DNA of 64,000 nt from Streptomyces atratus. Its GTDB lineage: Bacteria; Actinomycetota; Actinomycetes; Streptomycetales; Streptomycetaceae. A model generated the notes under the pieces. That model saw only the letters and a list, made by a program, of their open reading frames with translations, had not been told where the DNA came from and did not search any database. Shown here one piece after another: positions 59,044 to 64,000 of the stretch (positions within the stretch are counted from its first letter, which is position 1; each line of letters opens with the position of its first letter). The position numbers and the translations under genes were made by a program. Location: assembly GCF_900119365.1 (NCBI RefSeq), contig NZ_FPJO01000009.1:186001-250000 (forward strand), given 5' to 3'.

Positions 59044-60522
59044 ATGTCCGTGTCCCGTTCCTTCTCCGCGCCCCGCACCGGCAGCCACGATCTGCCGGTG
59101 TCACCCGCCCTGGACGCCTTCATGGGCACCGGGTGGGCCAAGTCCCCACTGCCGACGGACCTTCGTGCCCCCTCCATCGACGCCACCCCCGCCCGCCGGG
59201 CCCGGCTGGCCGCCCGCTTCCCCGGCGAGCGCCTGATCATCCCGGCGGGCGCGCTCGCGGTCCGCTCCAACGACACCGACCACCGCTTCCGGCCGCACAC
59301 CGGCTACGCCTGGCTCACCGGCCTCACCGGCGAGGACCAGGCCGGCCATGTCCTCGTCCTGGAACCGGACGGCGACGAGCGCCACGAGGCGGTGCTGTAT
59401 CTGCGGCCCCGGTCACCGCGCACCGGCCAGGAGTTCTACCGTGACCGCAGATACGGGGAGTTCTGGGTCGGCCGCAGGCCCGACCTGGCGGAGGCAGCCC
59501 GGCTGACCGGCATCCGCTGCGCGCATCTGGATGCCTGGGAGAAGCTGCTGACCGGGCCGCAGCCACCGGTTTGGGTACTGGGCGGCGTGGACCCGTCCGT
59601 CGACGAACTCCTGCGTTCCCGCCGGCCGTTCCCGCTCGGACGGTCGGCGCCGGCCGGACTCGAAGCGGTGCTCAGCGAACTCCGGCTCGTCAAGGACCCC
59701 TGGGAGACCGGGCAGTTGCAACAGGCCGTCGATGCGACGACAGCGGGTTTCGAGGACGTGGTGCGAAGCCTGCCGCAGGCGCTGCGGCACCCGCGCGGCG
59801 AGCGCTGGATCGAAGGCGTCTTCGATCTCCGGGCCCGGCTGGAGGGAAACGGTCCGGGCTACTCCACGATCGCCGCCGCCGGGGCGCACGCCTGTGTCCT
59901 GCACTGGATCCGCAATGACGGACCGCTGGCACCCGACCAGTTGCTGCTCCTGGACGCCGGGGTGGAGACCGACTCGCTCTACACGGCCGACATCACCCGC
60001 ACCCTGCCACTTTCCGGCCGCTTCTCACCCGTACAGCGAACGGTCTACGAGCTGGTGCTGGCGGCACAGGACGCGGGCATCGCGGCCCTGCGCCCGGGGG
60101 CACGATTCCGTGACTTCCACATGGCGGCCATGCGGGTCATCGCCGAAGGGCTGCACGAGTGGGGCGTGCTGCGGATGCCGGCGGACGAGGCGCTCGACGC
60201 GGACAACGGCTTCTACCGCCGGTACACGCTCTGCAGCAGCGGCCACATGCTCGGCATGGACGTGCACGACTGTGCGCAGGCGCGTGCGGAAACCTATCTG
60301 GACGGGTGCCTGGAGGCCGGTCAGGTGCTGACCGTGGAGCCCGGGCTCTACCTCCAGCCCGACGACGAGACGCTGCCCCGGTCGCTGCGCGGAATCGGGG
60401 TGCGGATCGAGGACGACCTCGTCATCACGGCCGACGGCGCTCGCCTCATGTCGTCCGCGCTGCCGCGCACCGCCGACGGCATCGAGGAGTGGATGGCCGC
60501 GCTGCTGGAGACCGGGACCTGA
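59044..60522 (+). CDS. M24B X-Pro aminopeptidase (aminopeptidase P)
   Basis: A 492-residue metallopeptidase. The pita-bread fold carries its five metal ligands in order: Asp in LLLLDAGVETDSLYTADITR (two), His in CSSGHMLGMDVHD, Glu in LTVEPGLYLQ and Glu in GVRIEDDLVI. The N-terminal half (ARFPGERLIIPAGALAVRSN, DTDHRFRPHTGYAWLTGLTG) is the aminopeptidase P type. It releases the N-terminal residue before proline, matching the Gly-Pro-Hyp products of a collagenase. CGAGGA lies 4 bases before the ATG. No signal peptide: peptides must first be imported. Confidence 0.92.
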   Translation: MSVSRSFSAPRTGSHDLPVSPALDAFMGTGWAKSPLPTDLRAPSIDATPARRARLAARFPGERLIIPAGALAVRSNDTDHRFRPHTGYAWLTGLTGEDQAGHVLVLEPDGDERHEAVLYLRPRSPRTGQEFYRDRRYGEFWVGRRPDLAEAARLTGIRCAHLDAWEKLLTGPQPPVWVLGGVDPSVDELLRSRRPFPLGRSAPAGLEAVLSELRLVKDPWETGQLQQAVDATTAGFEDVVRSLPQALRHPRGERWIEGVFDLRARLEGNGPGYSTIAAAGAHACVLHWIRNDGPLAPDQLLLLDAGVETDSLYTADITRTLPLSGRFSPVQRTVYELVLAAQDAGIAALRPGARFRDFHMAAMRVIAEGLHEWGVLRMPADEALDADNGFYRRYTLCSSGHMLGMDVHDCAQARAETYLDGCLEAGQVLTVEPGLYLQPDDETLPRSLRGIGVRIEDDLVITADGARLMSSALPRTADGIEEWMAALLETGT

Positions 60523-60529
60523 GAGCCTC

Positions 60530-60560
60530 TTCAACGGCCGCCCGGTGGGCGGCCGTTGAA
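60530..60560. terminator. 14-bp perfect hairpin after the aminopeptidase
   Basis: TTCAACGGCCGCCC pairs perfectly with GGGCGGCCGTTGAA around three bases, beginning eight bases after the stop codon and 38 bases from the convergent GntR gene. Confidence 0.75.
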
Positions 60561-60597
60561 GGACCGGTCGTGCGGCGGCTGCAGGGCGAGCCGTGGA

Positions 60598-61326
60598 TCA
60601 GGCCTCTGCGGCCGGCATCCTCACGCTTCTGATCCGCCTGCCTCCGGCGCCCGTGTCATCGGGTTCGTCCTCGGCCCAGAGGTTCCTGACATGTGACATA
60701 TGGCCCAGCATGCACCGCTCCGCGTCCTCCGCGTTCCCCGCGATCAAGAGGTCGAGCAACTGGCCGTGCTCCTCCGCCGACTGGACCAACAGCCCGGTTT
60801 CGTCGAGCCGGTTCAGCCCGAACAGACGCGACCGCTTGCGCAGATTGCTGACCTCCTCCACCAAGCGGCGGTTTCCCGCCAGGCCCAGCAGTTCGAGATG
60901 GAAGCGGCGGTCGGCCTCCAGGTAGCCGAGGATGTCGTGCTCGGCGGCGGCTGCGACGATCGCCTGGGCGAGTGGCCGTAGCGCCTCCAGCTCCTTGGTC
61001 CTGCCCATCCGGGCGATGCGGCCGACGGTGGGAACCTCGATCATGACCCGCAGCTCGGTGAAGTCGTCGAGATCCTGCTCGGTCAACTCTGTTATCCGGA
61101 AGCCCTTGTTGCGTACCGCTTCGACCAGGCCCTCGCGAGCCAGGTCGAGCATGGCCTCACGGACCGGGGTGGCGGACACCCCGAAGTCCGCGGCGAGAGC
61201 GGGAGCGGAGTAGATCATTCCCGGACGGAGCTCCCCTGCGATCAGGGCCGCCCTGAGGGCGTTTGCCACCCGGTCACGCAAATGCTCCTGCGCGGAGATG
61301 GCGTTGAGCGTCGTCAGGCGGGCCAT
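60598..61326 (-). CDS. GntR-family regulator with FCD domain
   Basis: A 242-residue regulator. The winged helix is LRDRVANALRAALIAGELRP, PALAADFGVSATPVREAMLD and EAVRNKGFRI; the FCD domain follows (LRVMIEVPTVGRIARMGRTK, FHLELLGLAGNRRLVEEVSN, SAEEHGQLLDLLIAGNAEDA). FCD regulators sense carboxylic or amino acids. GGAGGAA sets the ATG. It heads a minus-strand neighbourhood with hydroxyproline-catabolism genes and is the obvious candidate to read the ATGTCAC motif that occurs before it and before the collagenase and aminopeptidase genes. Confidence 0.9.
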   Translation of the reverse strand: MARLTTLNAISAQEHLRDRVANALRAALIAGELRPGMIYSAPALAADFGVSATPVREAMLDLAREGLVEAVRNKGFRITELTEQDLDDFTELRVMIEVPTVGRIARMGRTKELEALRPLAQAIVAAAAEHDILGYLEADRRFHLELLGLAGNRRLVEEVSNLRKRSRLFGLNRLDETGLLVQSAEEHGQLLDLLIAGNAEDAERCMLGHMSHVRNLWAEDEPDDTGAGGRRIRSVRMPAAEA

Positions 61327-61364
61327 ATCTGTTCCTCCAGCGCCGTGCGGGGCCTCAGAATACA

Positions 61365-61371
61365 ATGTCAC
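61365..61371. promoter_or_regulatory. ATGTCAC motif ahead of the GntR gene
   Basis: AATGTCACG stands 39 bases upstream of the GntR start codon, between it and the cyclodeaminase gene end. It matches the motif in the collagenase-aminopeptidase space and suggests self-regulation. A seven-base motif is short, so this is weak by itself. Confidence 0.4.
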
Positions 61372-61414
61372 GTTTCCGCCAGGGCCCGTCGTTCCGAGGC
61401 TGTGGACAACTCGT

Positions 61415-62359
61415 TCAAGGCGCCGGATTCCGGTGCACCGCCGCGGCCACGGCGAGGTCTTCCCAGCCCATGCCGACGCTCTTGAAGAACCGGGGGCCCT
61501 CGAAATCGGACAGCTTTTCGCGGAGGTTGCGACCGGTCACCAGCTCGGCGAGGTTGCCGTCGATGCCCTCGGCCCCGAAGGCCCCCTCCGCCAGCGGGAT
61601 CAGCAGATCGCCCGCCTCCGCCAGCGCCGCCGCCCGTGATTCGACGACGACGGCGGAGCGCGCCACCAGCGCGGTGTCGACCTCGCGGGCGTCCGGGGTG
61701 TGCGAGCCGACCGCGACGACCGTCGCCCCGTCCGGCACGAGGGAACCGTCGAACAACGGGGTGGCGGAGGTGGTGCAGCAGAGCACCAGATCGGCCGTGG
61801 TGACGTCACCGGCACCGTGCCCCTGTCCCGCGCGGGCGTCCACCCCGATCCGCCGGGCGTGCTCGGCGAGCGCCTCGGCCCGGTCCGGATTGCGGCCGAC
61901 CACGGTGACCCGCTCGACCTGGCGCTCCGCGAGCACCGCCGCCAGGTGCCCGTACGCCTGGGGACCCGTTCCGAAGAGCACCAGGTGGCGCACGACGGGC
62001 CCGGTGAGGTGGCGGATCGCCAGTGCGGACACGGCCGGCGTGCGCAGGGTGGTGAGCGCGGCCCCGTCCAGCAGGGCGAGCGGCAGCAGCGTGGCGGCGT
62101 CGAGCAGCAGATAGCTTCCGGTGATCCGGGGCAGGCCGCGCGCCGGGTTGTCCGGGGCGACCCCGGCGATCTTCACCCCGGTCACCTGCTGGGTGCTGGC
62201 GGGCATGATCAGCAGCTCCCCGCCCGGCACGGTGAGATGGTGCCGGGCGGGTGCCGTCTCCGGATCCAGACCCCCGCTCAGCGCCGACTCCAGTGCGTCC
62301 ACGGCTCCGGTGGGTCCCAGGGCCTCGATGTCGTCGGCGCCGAGCAGGGGCAGGTTCAC
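61415..62359 (-). CDS. Ornithine-cyclodeaminase/mu-crystallin-family protein
   Basis: A 314-residue NAD(P)-binding enzyme: GGELLIMPASTQQVTGVKIA at the substrate side, RHLVLFGTGPQAYGHLAAVL (GxGxxA Rossmann motif) and RVTVVGRNPDRAEALAEHAR. In hydroxyproline loci such proteins act as pyrroline-2-carboxylate reductases; other members make proline from ornithine. The GTG start overlaps the stop of the epimerase gene (GTGA), so the two are translated together. The exact reaction cannot be decided from motifs. Confidence 0.87.
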   Translation of the reverse strand: MNLPLLGADDIEALGPTGAVDALESALSGGLDPETAPARHHLTVPGGELLIMPASTQQVTGVKIAGVAPDNPARGLPRITGSYLLLDAATLLPLALLDGAALTTLRTPAVSALAIRHLTGPVVRHLVLFGTGPQAYGHLAAVLAERQVERVTVVGRNPDRAEALAEHARRIGVDARAGQGHGAGDVTTADLVLCCTTSATPLFDGSLVPDGATVVAVGSHTPDAREVDTALVARSAVVVESRAAALAEAGDLLIPLAEGAFGAEGIDGNLAELVTGRNLREKLSDFEGPRFFKSVGMGWEDLAVAAAVHRNPAP

Positions 62360-63357
62360 AGCAGGAATCCTTCGGGGAAGGGATCGGACGGGTTCAGGAA
62401 GAATTGTGCGGTACCGGTGATCCAGGCGCGGCCGGTGACGGTGGGGACCACGGCCGGCAGTCCGCCCACGGTGGTCTCCTGGACGATCCGTCCGGTGAAC
62501 GAGGTGCCGATGAAGGACTCGTTCACGAAATCGGTGTCCAGGGGGAGTTCACCGCGTGCGTGCAGCTGCGCCATACGGGCCGAGGTGCCGGTCCCGCAGG
62601 GCGAGCGGTCGAACCAGCCGGGGTGGATGGCCATCGCGTGCCGGGAGTGGCGGGCGTCGGACCCGGGTGCGATGCACTGCACGTGCTTGAGGCCGTGGAT
62701 GTTCGGGTCTACGGGATGGACGGGCCGGTCGGTGGCGTTGACCGCGTCCATGAGGGCGAGGCCGGCGGCCAGGATGTCGTCCTTGCGCGCCCGGTCGAAG
62801 GGCAGCCCGAGGTCGGACAGGTGAAGCATCGCGTAGAAGTTCCCACCGTAGGCGAGGTCGTAGCGCAGCTTCCCGTAGCCGGGTACGTCCACCGTCCGGT
62901 CGAGCGCGACGCTGAACGCCGGAACGTTGGTGAAGGTCACGGCGGTGGCGGCGCCGTCCGTCACCTGTACGTCGACGCTGACGAGCCCCGCCGGGGTGTC
63001 CAGTCGCACGGTGGTGACGGGTTCGGTGACCTCCACCATGCCGGTCTCCACCAGAACGGTCGCCACCCCGATGGTGCCGTGCCCGCACATCGGCAGAAAG
63101 CCGGAGACCTCTATGAAGAGGACGCCGTAGTCCGCGTCCGGCCGGGTGGGCGGCTGGAGGATCGCGCCGCTCATGGCGGCGTGGCCGCGCGGTTCGTACA
63201 TGAGCAGGGTGCGTACGGCGTCCCGGTGCTCCTGGAAGTGGTTGCGCCGTTCGGCCATCGTGGCACCGGGGATGGTGCCGATGCCGCCGGTGATGACGCG
63301 GGTGGGCATGCCCTCGGTGTGCGAGTCGACGGCGTGGAAAATGTGACGTGTCTGCAA
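62356..63357 (-). CDS. 4-hydroxyproline epimerase (proline racemase family)
   Basis: A 333-residue enzyme of the proline racemase family with both catalytic cysteines: PMCGHGTIG (about residue 90) and DRSPCGTGTSARMAQLHARG (about residue 255). Two cysteines mean a racemase/epimerase; trans-3-hydroxyproline dehydratases have threonine at the second place. It should interconvert trans-4-hydroxy-L-proline and cis-4-hydroxy-D-proline, the entry step of bacterial hydroxyproline degradation. The start is TTG (MQTRHIFHAVDSHTEGMPTR in full reading); its ribosome-binding site is close and imperfect. Confidence 0.9.
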   Translation of the reverse strand: MQTRHIFHAVDSHTEGMPTRVITGGIGTIPGATMAERRNHFQEHRDAVRTLLMYEPRGHAAMSGAILQPPTRPDADYGVLFIEVSGFLPMCGHGTIGVATVLVETGMVEVTEPVTTVRLDTPAGLVSVDVQVTDGAATAVTFTNVPAFSVALDRTVDVPGYGKLRYDLAYGGNFYAMLHLSDLGLPFDRARKDDILAAGLALMDAVNATDRPVHPVDPNIHGLKHVQCIAPGSDARHSRHAMAIHPGWFDRSPCGTGTSARMAQLHARGELPLDTDFVNESFIGTSFTGRIVQETTVGGLPAVVPTVTGRAWITGTAQFFLNPSDPFPEGFLL

Positions 63358-63426
63358 GGCTCCCCCTGATTGGTCACGGCGTACACGAAGAACGCGGGAA
63401 CGGGACAGATCGGGATGGAACGGGAT

Positions 63427-63478
63427 GGCCCGTACGTCCGGGCAGAGCCTGGCGCGGCTCCGCCCGGACGTACGGGCC
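63427..63478. repeat. 17-bp perfect inverted repeat between operon genes
   Basis: GGCCCGTACGTCCGGGC pairs perfectly with GCCCGGACGTACGGGCC around an 18-base loop whose AGCC and GGCT can also pair. It lies between the DHDPS-family gene and the epimerase gene of the same strand, so it is either a partial terminator that lowers expression of the downstream genes or a regulatory site. Confidence 0.65.
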
Positions 63479-63489
63479 GGGCGCCGCTC

Positions 63490-64000
63490 TCAGTGGCGAC
63501 CGCCGGCGAGTGCCTTCTCCGTCGCGGCACGCACGGCGGCCTCGTCCTCGGCGGGAAGCGGGAACCGCGGCGGTCGAGTACGGCCGCCGTGGCGTCCGGC
63601 GACGTCCATGGATGCCTTGATGGCCTGGACGAACTCGGGCTTCGAGTCCCACCGCAGCAGCGGGTGCAGCTCCCGGTACAGCGGCAGCGCGGTTGCCATG
63701 TCACCGGTGACAGCGGCCCGGTACAGGTCCACGCAGCTGGACGGCAGCATGTTCGGACAGCCGGCGATCCACCCGACGGCGCCGGCGAGCGCCAGCTCCA
63801 GCAGTACGTCGTCGGCGCCCACGAGCACATCGAGACCGGGCGCCTGTTCGGCGATCTCGTACGCTCTGCGGACGTCGCCGCTGAACTCCTTGACGGCCAC
63901 GATGCTGCCGTCCTGGTGAAGGCGGGCGAGCAGGCTCGGAGCCAGATCCACCTTGGTGTCGTACGGGTTGTTGTACGCGACGACCGGCACCCCGACTTCG
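63490..64000 (-). CDS. DHDPS-family lyase/deaminase, C-terminal part
   Basis: The right edge cuts the gene; about 170 C-terminal residues are visible. VVAYNNPYDTKVDLAPSLLA holds the YNNPY motif and IVAVKEFSGDVRRAYEIAEQ the Schiff-base lysine. LVGADDVLLELALAGAVGWI and GCPNMLPSSCVDLYRAAVTG follow, as in dihydrodipicolinate-synthase-family aldolases. In hydroxyproline loci this family supplies the 1-pyrroline-4-hydroxy-2-carboxylate deaminase that gives alpha-ketoglutarate semialdehyde; that role fits its neighbours. The start lies outside the window. Confidence 0.88.
   Translation of the reverse strand, partial: EVGVPVVAYNNPYDTKVDLAPSLLARLHQDGSIVAVKEFSGDVRRAYEIAEQAPGLDVLVGADDVLLELALAGAVGWIAGCPNMLPSSCVDLYRAAVTGDMATALPLYRELHPLLRWDSKPEFVQAIKASMDVAGRHGGRTRPPRFPLPAEDEAAVRAATEKALAGGRH

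Noticed and set aside
61361..61372. TACAAT at 61361 as a promoter -10 box on the plus strand.
   Set aside because: The next plus-strand space has no gene to serve; the neighbouring genes are on the minus strand, and the hexamer is kept only as part of the motif comparison.

Overview
The window looks like a chromosome segment of a Streptomyces or very close relative. Base composition is very GC-rich. GTG and TTG starts are common. Neighbouring genes overlap as ATGA or GTGA. The small proteins (DUF2637, DUF5709, DUF6296) are ones I associate with that group. I saw no rRNA, tRNA, CRISPR array, phage genes or insertion sequence.

Left part (1-9.3 kb): the 5' end of an ABC-importer lipoprotein faces a TetR regulator across two tandem inverted repeats. 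Then come a chitinase (GH18) relic, a fibronectin-III lipoprotein, an amidohydrolase, a mycothiol-type DinB-fold protein, a HEAT-repeat protein, an alpha/beta hydrolase, an SH3-domain exoprotein and a GH46 chitosanase with a palindromic operator.

Purine catabolism occupies two blocks. Block 1 (9.3-15.4 kb, minus strand) holds an NCS2 permease, an 8-oxoguanine-deaminase-type amidohydrolase, an internally deleted permease relic, urate oxidase, hydroxyisourate hydrolase, OHCU decarboxylase, a DauR-like regulator and a small partner protein. Block 2 (43.2-50.6 kb) holds a three-subunit xanthine dehydrogenase, an XdhC-type maturation factor, a relic of an AzgA-type permease and a divergent PucR regulator. 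Together they run xanthine to urate to allantoin. The glyoxylate branch next to block 1 is broken: hydroxypyruvate isomerase has an in-frame stop and is cut off in mid-gene.

Middle part (18-30 kb): acetyltransferase, two overlapping acyl-CoA synthetases, a GAF-LuxR regulator, and a strongly eroded stretch (DNA-glycosylase-like winged-helix protein, DMT transporter, NTF2-like protein, alpha/beta hydrolase, ketosynthase, and an acyl carrier protein whose phosphopantetheine serine is alanine). A nitroreductase and a secreted amidase follow.

30.6-39.2 kb is a compact seven-gene plus-strand operon: MFS porter, FGGY kinase, GlpD-like FAD dehydrogenase, AGPS-like FAD oxidase, GlpP-like TIM barrel, antibiotic-monooxygenase-fold protein and zinc alcohol dehydrogenase. 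It looks like a polyol or polyol-phosphate catabolic pathway whose substrate is not obvious, and its leader carries hairpins with T-tracts.

39-43 kb: SnoaL-like protein, nucleotidyltransferase-like protein, and an MFS exporter preceded by a leaderless six-codon uORF and hairpins, which suggests translation-coupled attenuation.

50.7-56.2 kb: a TPR-like protein, a GntR regulator, an iron-boxed FhuF-type reductase, a DUF2637 membrane protein, an anti-sigma-like ATPase, and a secreted guanyl RNase with its barstar inhibitor.

Right end (56.3-64 kb): a secreted M9 collagenase, an M24 X-Pro-type aminopeptidase, an FCD-GntR regulator, an ornithine-cyclodeaminase-family enzyme, a two-cysteine hydroxyproline epimerase and a DHDPS-family enzyme. 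This reads as a collagen-to-hydroxyproline degradation locus, and a shared ATGTCAC motif may link its promoters.

The most general oddity is the number of decayed genes, about a dozen in 64 kb. Most are blunt deletions or junctions with no mobile element. All function statements rest on motifs and family knowledge read by eye; no database search was run.
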